Below are positions 1 to 7,522 of a stretch of 41,153 nt of DNA, piece after piece. Every line of letters begins with the position of its first letter. Position 1 is the stretch's first letter. The position numbers and the translations under genes were made by a program. This DNA comes from Clostridium sp. CAG:508 (GTDB lineage: Bacteria > Bacillota > Clostridia > TANB77 > CAG-508): NCBI GenBank assembly GCA_000435755.1, contig FR889109.1:153272-194424 (forward strand), written 5' to 3'. The notes under the pieces were generated by a model. It was not told where the DNA came from and did not search any database. It saw only the letters and a list, made by a program, of their open reading frames with translations.

Positions 1-121
1 AAATGGAGATTATAGTAGAGTGACCTTAATTTTATTTTCAAAGTTGTACTGTTAAATTCACAATTTGTTCACAATGTTATGGTATATATTAGCTAGTAAA
101 TTATTTAGGAGGTAATTGATT

Positions 122-568
122 ATGGACAAAGAAGAAAGAAAACAAAAAATGGAAGAATTTAATGCAAAAATGAAGGAGTTAAACGCAAAAATTAAAGATG
201 GAACAGATACAGTAATAATAGCAGGAATGGAAGCAAAAGATGTGTTATCAGCAAAAATGAAAGATGCACAAAGCGGTCTAGAAGCTGCAAAAGAGCAATG
301 CAGAATTGCATCAGAAAGAGGAAAAAGCAAAATTTCAAGTGAATTATTAAGAGCCCAAATGAACTTCAAAGTGGCAAAAGAGAATATTCAAGAAAGAAAA
401 GAAGCATATGACAAAGAAAAATTATCTAAATATATTGATAATGAATTAGAATATGCAGAACAATGTGTAACTTTAGCATTACTTGCAGCAGAAGAAGCAA
501 AAGTAGCATTCTTAGAAGCAGTTGATGCTCAAAAAGAATATGATGAGAAATATGGAAAAGATGAATAA
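122..568 (+). CDS. Small charged coiled-coil protein, function unknown
   Basis: I do not recognise a named family. The protein is about 148 residues, almost entirely Lys/Glu/Ala/Gln-rich and predicted helical, with heptad-like spacing. It has no membrane segment, no signal peptide and only two cysteines. The middle (about residues 40-125) resembles phasin-like or apolipoprotein-like helical bundles in composition only. I chose the ATG at 122 because GGAGG at 108-112 lies 9 bases upstream; a TTG at 116 would lie only 3 bases from it. The gene is monocistronic and is followed at once by a strong hairpin terminator. It could be a structural or envelope-associated helical protein, but no function can be assigned. 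Confidence 0.8.
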   Translation: MDKEERKQKMEEFNAKMKELNAKIKDGTDTVIIAGMEAKDVLSAKMKDAQSGLEAAKEQCRIASERGKSKISSELLRAQMNFKVAKENIQERKEAYDKEKLSKYIDNELEYAEQCVTLALLAAEEAKVAFLEAVDAQKEYDEKYGKDE

Positions 569-577
569 TACCTAAGC

Positions 578-611
578 AAAATCTGTCAATGATAATCATT
601 GGCAGATTTTT
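578..611 (+). terminator. Rho-independent terminator of the coiled-coil gene
   Basis: A 15-bp stem (578-592 with 596-610, one G-U pair) with a 3-base loop ends in a T run. It lies 9 bases after the stop codon. Confidence 0.85.
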
Positions 612-637
612 AAAGTTAATAAAACAAGCAAAAAAGT

Positions 638-666
638 TTGAAATCTTGTTAAAAATGTAGTATAAT
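638..666 (+). promoter_or_regulatory. Sigma-A promoter of rnpB
   Basis: A TTGAAA -35 (638-643) and a perfect TATAAT -10 (661-666) are separated by 17 bases, placing the start near 673, just before the RNase P RNA. Confidence 0.8.
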
Positions 667-672
667 AGAAAG

Positions 673-1019
673 GTAGTAAGTTGGATAGTCGCGTATAGCA
701 AAGCCGAAAGGCTGCGTACGAGGAAAGTCTGGGCTCCATAGAGTAATGATGCTGGATAACGTCCAGTGAGGGTAACCTTAAGGAAAGTGCAACAGAAAAT
801 AACCGCTGTATTATACAGTAAGGGTGAAAAGGCAGGGTAAGAGCCTACCGCTAATATGGTGACATATTAGGCAGTGTAAACCCCATCTGGAGCAACACCG
901 AGCAGGAAGGCTAAGACTACTCGTCATCTTCCGATTTGGTGGCATGAGACTTATAGTAATATAAGTAGTAGATAAATGACTATCTTAAATGACAGAACCC
1001 GGCTTATAGATTTACTATA
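673..1019 (+). ncRNA. rnpB: RNase P RNA (class A type)
   Basis: This is the catalytic RNA of ribonuclease P, which trims the 5' leader from pre-tRNAs. The universally conserved blocks are present in the right order: GAGGAAAGTC with GGGCTC (from 720), AACCGC (about 801), AGGGTGAAAAGG (from 821), GGTAAGAGCCTACCG (about 836), GTAAACCCC (about 877), and GATAAATGACT followed by ACAGAACCCGGCTTA (about 971-1006). The AGGGTGAAAAGG block and its pairing partner match the ancestral class A rather than the Bacillus class B architecture. The exact ends are inferred from the promoter and from weak pairing of the termini, so they are uncertain by a few bases. Confidence 0.95.
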
Positions 1020-1026
1020 TTAAATG

Positions 1027-1056
1027 AAAACGCGTAGGTAAGTGCCTACGCGTTTT
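1027..1056. terminator. Bidirectional terminator between rnpB and the pseudouridine synthase
   Basis: A perfect 12-bp stem (1027-1038 with 1045-1056) has T runs on both sides. It can stop rnpB on the plus strand and the leftward gene on the minus strand. Its right arm overlaps the last codons and stop codon of the leftward gene. Confidence 0.8.
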
Positions 1057-1924
1057 CCATAAGTTTATTTAAATCTTCAGGAACAGTTGCAATATATTTT
1101 ACTTTTTTCTTTGAAAGTGGATGTGTAAACTCAACTTTATAAGCATGTAAAGCCTGTCTATTTATTAGACTTGAGCTTGTACCATACAATGTATCACTTA
1201 ATAAACTATGACCTAAATAAGCAAAATGAACACGAATTTGATGAGTTCTGCCAGTTTCTAAAATACATTCAACTATGTCAAAATCAGTTTTTCTTTTTAG
1301 AACTTTATAATGAGTAATAGCAATATCTCCAGTTTCACTAACGCATCTTTCGATAATACTGCCTTCTTTTCTAGCAATAGGAGCATTTATAGTTCCTTCA
1401 AGATTATCTAAATTGCCATTAACAACAGCAATATACTTTTTTATAAACTCCTTAGACTTCATTTGCCTAACTAAACATTCTTGAATATACTCATTTTTAG
1501 CAAATATAACAATGCCAGAAGTATCTTTATCAAGTCTATTAACAGGTCTAATTTTCTTTTTTAAACCAATTTGATTAAAATAAAAAGCAATTCCATTAGA
1601 AAGACTATCTGTGTAATGATCCATAGAAGGATGAACTGGAATACCAGCAGGCTTGTTTACAACTATGTAAGCTTCATCTTCATAGATAATGTTAAGTGGC
1701 ATTTCAGTAGGTACAATATTTGAGTTATCTTCTTCATAATCTAGGTAACATTCAATTAAATTATTTTCAAGAACTGGATGATTTACAGAAGTAACATTGC
1801 CATTTAAATAAATTTTATCTAATTTTTTCAACTTTAATAGAAGCCTATCAGACATAGAAAACTCTGCCTTCAAGACCTCTTTAACATTAGAATATTTACT
1901 TGAATTTACATATGCTAATCTCAT
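1046..1924 (-). CDS. rluD: RluA/RluD family pseudouridine synthase
   Basis: This 292-residue enzyme is predicted to isomerise uridine to pseudouridine in 23S rRNA or tRNA. The catalytic aspartate is in the family motif RLDKDTSG (about residue 131), preceded by NKPAGIPVHPS and followed by the conserved GRTHQIRVH and HAYKVEFTHPL blocks. The N-terminal ~80 residues form a shortened S4-like region. The length is usual for the RluA/C/D family. Which RluA-family member it is, and so the exact target uridine, cannot be fixed from sequence. The gene lies 2 bases downstream of the HD-domain gene and probably shares its transcript. Its stop codon sits inside the shared terminator with rnpB. Confidence 0.9.
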   Translation of the reverse strand: MRLAYVNSSKYSNVKEVLKAEFSMSDRLLLKLKKLDKIYLNGNVTSVNHPVLENNLIECYLDYEEDNSNIVPTEMPLNIIYEDEAYIVVNKPAGIPVHPSMDHYTDSLSNGIAFYFNQIGLKKKIRPVNRLDKDTSGIVIFAKNEYIQECLVRQMKSKEFIKKYIAVVNGNLDNLEGTINAPIARKEGSIIERCVSETGDIAITHYKVLKRKTDFDIVECILETGRTHQIRVHFAYLGHSLLSDTLYGTSSSLINRQALHAYKVEFTHPLSKKKVKYIATVPEDLNKLMENA

Positions 1925-1926
1925 AA

Positions 1927-2496
1927 TTATTTTTTTCTACTTTCAAGAATATAACTTGCTTCCAAATCAGCTTCATGTAAAGCTAAAGCAAGAGGGTATC
2001 TTTCATAAACAGTACTAATAGTATTATATAATTCCTTTGGCTCTGTAAATCCCATATGCCAACGAATACAGTACATTTCTTCTAAGGTTAAGTCAATAAA
2101 TTTAGTAATCATCATTACAGATTTTTCTCCATGACCATATGGAATTGTGTCATTAACTGTATAATATGGCTCTTTTACCCAAACACCATCTTCATTTTTT
2201 CTGTTACGATAATCAACTGTATAATAATTGGCTTTGCAAAAGTCGTGTAGTAAAGTAATTAAAATAATTGTCTCATCAGAGGCTTTAACAATATCACTAT
2301 ATGGTTTATGAGATAACTTCTCTTTTAACAAATGATAAACATTTAAACTATGTTCTAATAGGCCACCTTCATAATTTCCATGAAATCTTGTACTAGCAGG
2401 TGCCTTAAAAAAATCAGTTTTTTCTATATATGTAAGTAACTTGTCCATACCTTCTCTTTGAACAGATTGTAATAATAATAAAAATTCTTCTTTCAT
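1927..2496 (-). CDS. HD-domain protein (predicted metal-dependent phosphohydrolase)
   Basis: This 189-residue protein has an HD-type metal-binding pattern: GLLEHSLNVYHLL, then LLHDFCKA (the HD doublet), then GHGEKSVMM and a later WHMGF. HD proteins hydrolyse phosphodiester or phosphomonoester bonds in nucleotides or nucleic acids; the substrate here is unknown. The start is the ATG at 2496, preceded by a GGGGG-containing ribosome binding site. A longer in-frame extension would translate through the tRNA-Leu gene and is rejected. It is the first gene of a two-gene leftward unit with the pseudouridine synthase, immediately downstream of the tRNA, so read-through from the tRNA promoter is possible. 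Confidence 0.8.
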   Translation of the reverse strand: MKEEFLLLLQSVQREGMDKLLTYIEKTDFFKAPASTRFHGNYEGGLLEHSLNVYHLLKEKLSHKPYSDIVKASDETIILITLLHDFCKANYYTVDYRNRKNEDGVWVKEPYYTVNDTIPYGHGEKSVMMITKFIDLTLEEMYCIRWHMGFTEPKELYNTISTVYERYPLALALHEADLEASYILESRKK

Positions 2497-2519
2497 AATA
2501 TTTCCCCCTAAAACAAATT

Positions 2520-2604
2520 TGGTGCGAATAGTGGGACTTGAACCCACACGCAATACTGCACACGCCCCTCAAACGTGCCTGTCTGCCAGTTCCAGCATAT
2601 TCGC
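2520..2604 (-). tRNA. tRNA-Leu, anticodon GAG
   Basis: The sequence folds as a class II tRNA: acceptor GCGAATA/TATTCGC, D arm with AACTGGCAGA, anticodon stem CACGT/GCGTG with loop TTGAGGG (anticodon GAG), a 13-base long variable arm, T arm GTGGG-TTCAAGT-CCCAC, discriminator A and an encoded CCA. It reads CUC and CUU leucine codons. The -10 box is TATAAT on the minus strand (2622-2617), and the start is about 5 bases before the mature 5' end. Confidence 0.95.
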
Positions 2605-2616
2605 ATGAACATTACA

Positions 2617-2656
2617 ATTATATACTAAATTTCTACATAAAGCTAGAAATTTAGTA
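2617..2656. promoter_or_regulatory. tRNA-Leu -10 box plus a 13-bp perfect palindrome between divergent promoters
   Basis: A minus-strand TATAAT (2622-2617) serves tRNA-Leu. Next to it is a perfect inverted repeat, 2623-2635 with 2644-2656 (TACTAAATTTCTA and its complement), with an 8-base spacer. It lies between the leftward tRNA promoter and the rightward toxin-antitoxin promoter. It could be an operator for the antitoxin or a cruciform; there is no U tract to make it a clear terminator. Confidence 0.55.
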
Positions 2657-2675
2657 AAAAATATTAAATTTTCTA

Positions 2676-2704
2676 TTGTACTAATGATAAAATTTTGATA
2701 TAAT
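2676..2704 (+). promoter_or_regulatory. Promoter of the toxin-antitoxin operon
   Basis: TTGTAC (2676-2681) and TATAAT (2699-2704) are separated by 17 bases. The -10 box is 30 bases before the antitoxin start. Confidence 0.7.
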
Positions 2705-2734
2705 CTGTATATATTTTTAAAGGAGGAATTTTAA

Positions 2735-3067
2735 ATGGCATTAATTAGACCTTGTGCAGATTTAAGAAATAACTATAATGAAATATCAAAGTTGTGTCAT
2801 GCAACTAATGAACCAATATATATTACAAAAAATGGATATAATGATTTAGTATTATTAAGCAATGAAGCATATGAGCAATATGAAGAAAAGAGGATAGAAG
2901 ACTTAATTAATAAACATTTCAATGAAAAACTTGACGATTTCGAAAGCTTTAAAAAAGACATTTATGAAAAAATAGAAAAAGGACTAGCAGATATAGAAAA
3001 CGGAAACTATAGACCAGCCCAAAATTTCTTTCAAGAAATGGAGGAAAAGTACAATATAAATGAATAA
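2735..3067 (+). CDS. Phd/YefM family antitoxin
   Basis: The protein is 110 residues. The N-terminal ~60 residues fit the Phd/YefM DNA-binding antitoxin fold: an N-terminal strand, then LRNNYNEISKLCHATNEPIYITKNGYNDLVLLSNEAYEQYE, with the family's 'pIyITKnG...lVlms...Y' pattern. The C-terminal half is charged, helical and longer than usual, as expected for the part that neutralises the toxin. A strong AAGGAGG lies 8 bases before the ATG. The gene overlaps the toxin by 8 bases, so translation is coupled. Family knowledge predicts that it represses its own promoter, conditionally with the toxin. Confidence 0.88.
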   Translation: MALIRPCADLRNNYNEISKLCHATNEPIYITKNGYNDLVLLSNEAYEQYEEKRIEDLINKHFNEKLDDFESFKKDIYEKIEKGLADIENGNYRPAQNFFQEMEEKYNINE

Positions 3068-3374
3068 ATACAATATAAAAACTACAAAGGCTTTTGAAGA
3101 AGAATTATTAGACATTTATAGCTACATAGTGGATTATCTTCAAGAGCCGAAAATTGCAAATGAAAAATATAAAAAAATAAGAAATAAAATTTTAAGTCTA
3201 CAATATCTACCAGAAAGATATTCAAGAATATTTAAATCAAAATTTAAAAATAGAAATCTTAGAAAACTTTTAATCAATAATTTTGTTATCATATATGAAG
3301 TCAGAAACGACACATATCAAATATTTATTTTACATATTTTCAATAAATACCAAAATTACTTAAATAAGTTATAA
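3060..3374 (+). CDS. RelE/ParE family toxin
   Basis: The 104-residue protein fits the RelE/ParE superfamily: an N-terminal two-helix hairpin (AFEEELLDIYSYIVDYLQEPKIANEKYKK, about residues 12-40), then LQYLPERYSRI and a C-terminal sheet with LRKLLINNFVIIYEVRNDTYQIFILHIFN. RelE-like members cleave mRNA on the ribosome and ParE-like members poison gyrase; the sequence does not decide between them. The gene starts inside the antitoxin reading frame, with GGAGG at 3041-3045. It is short and basic with no membrane segment. The pair is inserted between the tRNA-Leu gene and ymdB. Confidence 0.87.
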   Translation: MNKYNIKTTKAFEEELLDIYSYIVDYLQEPKIANEKYKKIRNKILSLQYLPERYSRIFKSKFKNRNLRKLLINNFVIIYEVRNDTYQIFILHIFNKYQNYLNKL

Positions 3375-3387
3375 CTCTAACTCCCAC

Positions 3388-3417
3388 TTGACTAACTTTA
3401 CCAATTAAGTTTATAAT
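3388..3417 (+). promoter_or_regulatory. Promoter of ymdB
   Basis: TTGACT (3388-3393) and TATAAT (3412-3417) have an 18-base spacer. They lie 40 bases before the ymdB start. Confidence 0.7.
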
Positions 3418-3456
3418 ATACCATATAAAACATATCCTAGAAAGGAATTGATGCAA

Positions 3457-4230
3457 ATGAAAATACTAGCAGTTGGAGATTTAGTAGGGGAAAATGGATT
3501 AGATAAATTAAAACAAGTTTTACCAAAATTAAAAGAAGAAGCACAAATAGATTTTGTAATAGTAAATGCAGAAAATGTTGCAGGAGGGATGGGAATTACT
3601 TTTAAAAACTGGAATGACTTATTGAAATTACCAATAGATGTAGTTACAATGGGAAATCACACTTGGGCTAAAAAAGATATATTTCAGTTTATAAATCATC
3701 CAAAGCTAATTAGACCTGCCAACTATTCTAAAGGAGTACCAGGAAAAGGTTATACAATATGCAAATGTAAAGATAAAAACATTGTTGTTATGAACTTAAT
3801 TGGAAGAACTGATATGAGTGTCTTATCAGAAAATCCATTTACTGTTGCAGAAAATTTAGTTGACAAACTATCAAAAGAAGCAGATATAATAGTACTAGAT
3901 TTTCATGCTGAAGCAACAGCTGAAAAAATTGCTATGAGACATTTCTTAGATGGAAAAGTAAACATACTATTTGGTACACACACACATGTGCAAACTGCAG
4001 ATGAACAAATAACAGAAAAAGGAACAGCATATATAACTGATTTAGGAATGACAGGACCAATAAATTCAGTTATTGGTATGGGGGTAGAAGAATCAGTAAA
4101 AAGATTTGTTACATCATTACCAGAAAGATACAAATTGGCAGAAGGATCTTGTATGCTTAATGGATGCATATTTGAATTGAATGACCAAACAGGAAAAGCT
4201 GAGAAAGTTGAAAGACTTTTAATTAAATAG
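3457..4230 (+). CDS. ymdB: YmdB-type metallophosphoesterase (TIGR00282 family)
   Basis: This is a calcineurin-fold phosphodiesterase of about 257 residues. In Bacillus, YmdB hydrolyses cyclic nucleotides and influences biofilm formation and motility. Metal ligands are visible in order: GD at the N terminus (ILAVGDLVGENG), VNAEN, MGNHTW, DFHAEA and FGTHTHVQTAD. Members of the family start directly at M-K-I-L, so I chose the ATG at 3457. An AAAGGA lies 10 bases upstream; ATG 3451 and TTG 3448 are alternatives. It is followed by spoVS, the same order as in Bacillus (ymdB-spoVS), which supports both calls. Confidence 0.93.
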   Translation: MKILAVGDLVGENGLDKLKQVLPKLKEEAQIDFVIVNAENVAGGMGITFKNWNDLLKLPIDVVTMGNHTWAKKDIFQFINHPKLIRPANYSKGVPGKGYTICKCKDKNIVVMNLIGRTDMSVLSENPFTVAENLVDKLSKEADIIVLDFHAEATAEKIAMRHFLDGKVNILFGTHTHVQTADEQITEKGTAYITDLGMTGPINSVIGMGVEESVKRFVTSLPERYKLAEGSCMLNGCIFELNDQTGKAEKVERLLIK

Positions 4231-4305
4231 AATAAATTCGACACGAAAATGACAAATAATGTAAAAAAATGAAAGAAAAAACTTCCACTTTTTTCCAAAA
4301 ACTAC

Positions 4306-4334
4306 TAGACAAAATTTGGAAATTGTAATATAAC
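4306..4334 (+). promoter_or_regulatory. Possible promoter of spoVS
   Basis: TAGACA (4306-4311) and TATAAC (4329-4334) have a 17-base spacer. I saw no clear sigma-H motif of the kind used by Bacillus spoVS. The rest of the 148-base gap is AT-rich with nothing else recognisable. Confidence 0.4.
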
Positions 4335-4378
4335 TATAACTGTTCACAGAACAAAAAATAAAAATTTAGGAGGCAAAA

Positions 4379-4642
4379 ATGGAAGTTTTAAAAATCTCAT
4401 CAAAATCAAATCCAAACTCAGTTGCAGGAGCAATAGCAGGTTTGGTAAAGGAATCAAACAAAGCAGAAATGCAAGCAATTGGAGCAGGAGCACTAAATCA
4501 AGCAGTTAAAGCTGTTGCAATAGCAAGAGGCTTTGTAGCACCAGCAGGAGTGGATTTGGTATGTATACCAGCATTTGCAGAGGTAGAAGTTGAAGGGGAG
4601 GACAGAACAGGCATTAAGCTGATTGTTGAATCAAGAAAATAA
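4379..4642 (+). CDS. spoVS: Stage V sporulation protein S
   Basis: The 87-residue product matches the highly conserved SpoVS family over its whole length: MEVLKISSKSNPNSVAGAIA, then the alanine/glycine-rich IGAGALNQAVKAVAIARGF and the C-terminal DRTGIKLIVESRK. SpoVS is a small Alba-like protein, probably nucleic-acid binding, needed at septation and in spore coat assembly in Bacillus. AGGAGG lies 6 bases before the start. It is followed by its own terminator, so it is probably transcribed alone or with ymdB. Confidence 0.97.
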   Translation: MEVLKISSKSNPNSVAGAIAGLVKESNKAEMQAIGAGALNQAVKAVAIARGFVAPAGVDLVCIPAFAEVEVEGEDRTGIKLIVESRK

Positions 4643-4670
4643 TTTAGTTTAAAATTAAATTTATATAGGG

Positions 4671-4710
4671 GCACAGAAATATATTTAAGTATATTTTTGT
4701 GCTTTTTGTT
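4671..4710 (+). terminator. Terminator after spoVS
   Basis: A 13-bp stem (4671-4683 with 4690-4702, one G-U pair) is followed by a T run. Confidence 0.8.
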
Positions 4711-4718
4711 TTAAATCA

Positions 4719-4747
4719 TTGAAAAAGACCAAAATATATTATACAAT
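4719..4747 (+). promoter_or_regulatory. Promoter of the peptide-binding protein gene
   Basis: TTGAAA (4719-4724), a 17-base spacer and TACAAT (4742-4747) lie directly after the spoVS terminator. Confidence 0.55.
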
Positions 4748-4771
4748 TAGGGAGCAAAAGGAGAGTGTGCA

Positions 4772-6358
4772 ATGAAGGCAAAATCATTAAAAATTATAAT
4801 TGTAATATTTATATTATTTATAATAGCTGGAATAGTGTATGGTATAACACACAATAAAAAAGATGAACAGCAAGAAAATAAAGACATATCGTACCAAACA
4901 GTAGATATGATTACAAATATAAGGCTTGGAATTTCAAACTTTGATAGTATACATCCATATGTAACTAACAATCAAGAAGCAATTTATATAGACCAGCTTA
5001 TATTTGAACCATTACTTAGTATAACCGAAGATTACAAAGTGTCTGAGTGCTTAGCAAAAGAATGGTCAAGAATTGGAGATAAAACATATGTAATTAAACT
5101 AAACGAAAATATACAATGGCAGGACGGAAGCAAGTTTACAGCAGAAGATGTTAAATTTTCAGTTACTAAACTACAAAGCCAAACAAAGTCTGTATATTAC
5201 TCAAATGTTAAGAATATAAAAGATGTGGAAATTGTAGACGAAAATACTGTTAGAATCGAATTAAAACAAACAGAGCCATTTTTTGAATACAATTTAATAT
5301 TTCCTATAATATCGTCAAAGCAATATAAATCAACTAGCTTAAATTCAAATACAATACCTTTAGGAACAGGGCAATACAAAATTGCTAAGATACAAACAGA
5401 TAAAATTGAACTTAGCAAAAATGAAAATTGGAGAAACATTGATACAGAAAATGCTAATATAAAAACAATATATATAAATTTATATGATACTAGAGGGAAA
5501 GAATATAATGCATTTAAATTAGGAAGTATTGATTTGATTCATACCAGCAATAATAATGCAGAAGAATATATAGGAAGTATGGGATATAACAAAAAGGTAT
5601 TTGCAAACAGAGAATACGACTATATAGCATTAAACTGCCAAAATACTATTTTACAATATTCAGAAGTAAGACAAGCTATTAGCAAAGTTATTGACAAAGA
5701 AAAAATAGTAACGTCAACTTTAGAAAATAAAGTTACAGTGGCAAATTATCCATTGATAAATAACAGCTATTTATTAAAAGATATTGAAGTATCTAACAAA
5801 ACTAATACTGAAAAAGCAAAAGAAATTTTACAAAATGCAGGTTGGAAATATGAATATGGACTTTGGCAAAAAGAAATAGACGGAGTTACTAAAACAATAA
5901 ATATTGATTTTGTTGTAAGTAAGAGTAATAGTCAAAGGGTTAAAGTTGCACAAGCAATACAGGATCAACTAGAGTTATTTGGAATAAAGATCAATGTAAA
6001 ACAAGTATCAGATTCACAATATAAACAATATCTAAATAATAAGGATTATGAAATGATATTAACTGGAGTATATACTTCAATAGCGCCAGATTTAAGTTAC
6101 TTTTTAGGAGAAAATAATTTATCTAATTACAAAAATGATGAAATTATTTCTACTATAAACGAAATAAATAATATTACAGATCAAGAACAATTAAAAGAAA
6201 GATATGCTAAAATTTTTGGAATATGTAATGAGCAAGTTCCATATATAGGCTTATATTATAATAATGATATGATGGCATATTCTACAGATTTAATGGGAGA
6301 TGTAAAGCCAAACTGTTACAGTATTTTTTATAACTTCTCTAATTGGTATAGACAATAA
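4772..6358 (+). CDS. Membrane-anchored oligopeptide-binding protein (ABC family 5 SBP)
   Basis: The 528-residue protein fits the SBP_bac_5 family (OppA/DppA-type). It has an N-terminal hydrophobic segment (about residues 6-26), a QAIYIDQLIFEPLL block, WQDGSKFTAEDVKFS (the family signature region, about residue 115) and a C-terminal half with YxGEEN-like and QVPYIGLY segments. There is no cysteine at the end of the signal segment, so it is probably held by an uncleaved N-terminal helix rather than a lipid anchor. No permease or ATPase gene is adjacent. It has its own promoter and ribosome binding site (AAGGAG, 8-base spacing). It may feed a transporter encoded elsewhere or act as a peptide sensor. 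Confidence 0.9.
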   Translation: MKAKSLKIIIVIFILFIIAGIVYGITHNKKDEQQENKDISYQTVDMITNIRLGISNFDSIHPYVTNNQEAIYIDQLIFEPLLSITEDYKVSECLAKEWSRIGDKTYVIKLNENIQWQDGSKFTAEDVKFSVTKLQSQTKSVYYSNVKNIKDVEIVDENTVRIELKQTEPFFEYNLIFPIISSKQYKSTSLNSNTIPLGTGQYKIAKIQTDKIELSKNENWRNIDTENANIKTIYINLYDTRGKEYNAFKLGSIDLIHTSNNNAEEYIGSMGYNKKVFANREYDYIALNCQNTILQYSEVRQAISKVIDKEKIVTSTLENKVTVANYPLINNSYLLKDIEVSNKTNTEKAKEILQNAGWKYEYGLWQKEIDGVTKTINIDFVVSKSNSQRVKVAQAIQDQLELFGIKINVKQVSDSQYKQYLNNKDYEMILTGVYTSIAPDLSYFLGENNLSNYKNDEIISTINEINNITDQEQLKERYAKIFGICNEQVPYIGLYYNNDMMAYSTDLMGDVKPNCYSIFYNFSNWYRQ

Positions 6359-6382
6359 AATTGAAAAAATTTATAAAAATGC

Positions 6383-6429
6383 TTGACAAATAAAAATAAT
6401 AATATATAATAAACACAAACAAACGTTTA
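6383..6429 (+). promoter_or_regulatory. recA promoter with a putative LexA/DinR SOS box
   Basis: The promoter is TTGACA (6383-6388), a 16-base spacer and TATAAT (6405-6410). An element at 6416-6429, CAAACAAACGTTTA, overlaps the expected transcription start. It contains the inverted repeat AAAC-N4-GTTT and matches the Gram-positive SOS box CGAACRNRYGTTCG except at the two outermost GC-type positions on each side. LexA binding there would block initiation until DNA damage. Confidence 0.65.
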
Positions 6430-6451
6430 TAATATTTAGGAGGAATAAATA

Positions 6452-7519
6452 ATGGGTAAAGATAATTCGGAAAAAATGAAAGCGCTAGAAGCAGCACTAG
6501 GACAAATTGAAAAACAATTTGGTAAAGGTTCTGTCATGAAATTAGGAGACTACACTGCAATGAACGTAGAAGCTATACCAACAGGAGCTTTAAGCTTAGA
6601 TATAGCCTTAGGAATTGGTGGTATTCCAAGAGGCAGAATTATAGAAGTATTTGGGCCAGAGTCTTCTGGTAAAACTACTTTAGCATTACATTTAATTGCA
6701 GAAGCACAGAAAATGGGTGGAGAAGCAGCATTTATTGACGCAGAACATGCTTTAGATCCAGTTTATGCAAAACATTTAGGTGTTAATATAGATGAACTTA
6801 TAGTTTCTCAACCAGATACTGGTGAGCAAGCATTAGAAATTGCAGAAGCTTTAGTTAGAAGTGGCGCACTTGATATTATAGTTGTGGACTCAGTTGCAGC
6901 TTTAGTACCAAAAGCAGAGATTGATGGAGATATGGGAGATGCACATGTTGGTCTTCAAGCAAGATTAATGTCACAAGCATTGAGAAAATTAGCAGGTGTA
7001 ATTAACAAATCAAAATGTGTAATTGTATTTATAAACCAATTAAGAGAAAAAGTTGGTGTTATGTTTGGAAATCCAGAAACAACACCTGGTGGTAGAGCTT
7101 TAAAATTCTATTCTTCAGTTAGATTAGATATTAGAAGAATAGAAAGCTTAAAACAAGATGGAGAAGTTATAGGTAACCGTACAAGAGTAAAAGTAGTTAA
7201 AAACAAAGTAGCTCCACCATTTAGAGAGGCAGAATTTGATATAATCTATGGAAAAGGAATTTCTAAAGAAGGTAACATACTAGATGCTGCTGTTAACTTA
7301 GATATAGTGGAAAAAAGTGGTTCATGGTTTAGCTATAATGGAGACAGAATTGGACAAGGTAGAGAAAATGTTAAAGATTACTTGGCTAAAAATCCAAAAG
7401 TAGCTGAAGAGATAGAAGGAAAAATTAGAGCAAACTACGAAAAAGCTTTTGAAAAAAGCTTAGGTGAAGAAGAAAACGATCCTGAACAAGATACTGAGCC
7501 ATCAGATGATGAAGAATAA
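6452..7519 (+). CDS. recA: Recombinase A
   Basis: RecA (355 residues) forms filaments on single-stranded DNA, drives strand exchange and triggers LexA self-cleavage. It has the Walker A GPESSGKT (from about residue 68), the VDSVAALVPKAEI block, the L1/L2 DNA-binding loop region with FINQLREKVGVMFGNPETT, and an acidic C-terminal tail. It is full length. AGGAGG precedes the ATG by 8 bases. recX follows 3 bases after the stop codon and is probably cotranscribed. The gene has strong sigma-A elements and a likely SOS operator. Confidence 0.98.
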   Translation: MGKDNSEKMKALEAALGQIEKQFGKGSVMKLGDYTAMNVEAIPTGALSLDIALGIGGIPRGRIIEVFGPESSGKTTLALHLIAEAQKMGGEAAFIDAEHALDPVYAKHLGVNIDELIVSQPDTGEQALEIAEALVRSGALDIIVVDSVAALVPKAEIDGDMGDAHVGLQARLMSQALRKLAGVINKSKCVIVFINQLREKVGVMFGNPETTPGGRALKFYSSVRLDIRRIESLKQDGEVIGNRTRVKVVKNKVAPPFREAEFDIIYGKGISKEGNILDAAVNLDIVEKSGSWFSYNGDRIGQGRENVKDYLAKNPKVAEEIEGKIRANYEKAFEKSLGEEENDPEQDTEPSDDEE

Positions 7520-7522
7520 TAG

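Noticed and set aside
2497..2553. 19-codon N-terminal extension of the HD-domain gene
   Set aside because: It reads through the 3' half of tRNA-Leu; the ATG at 2496 has a good ribosome binding site.
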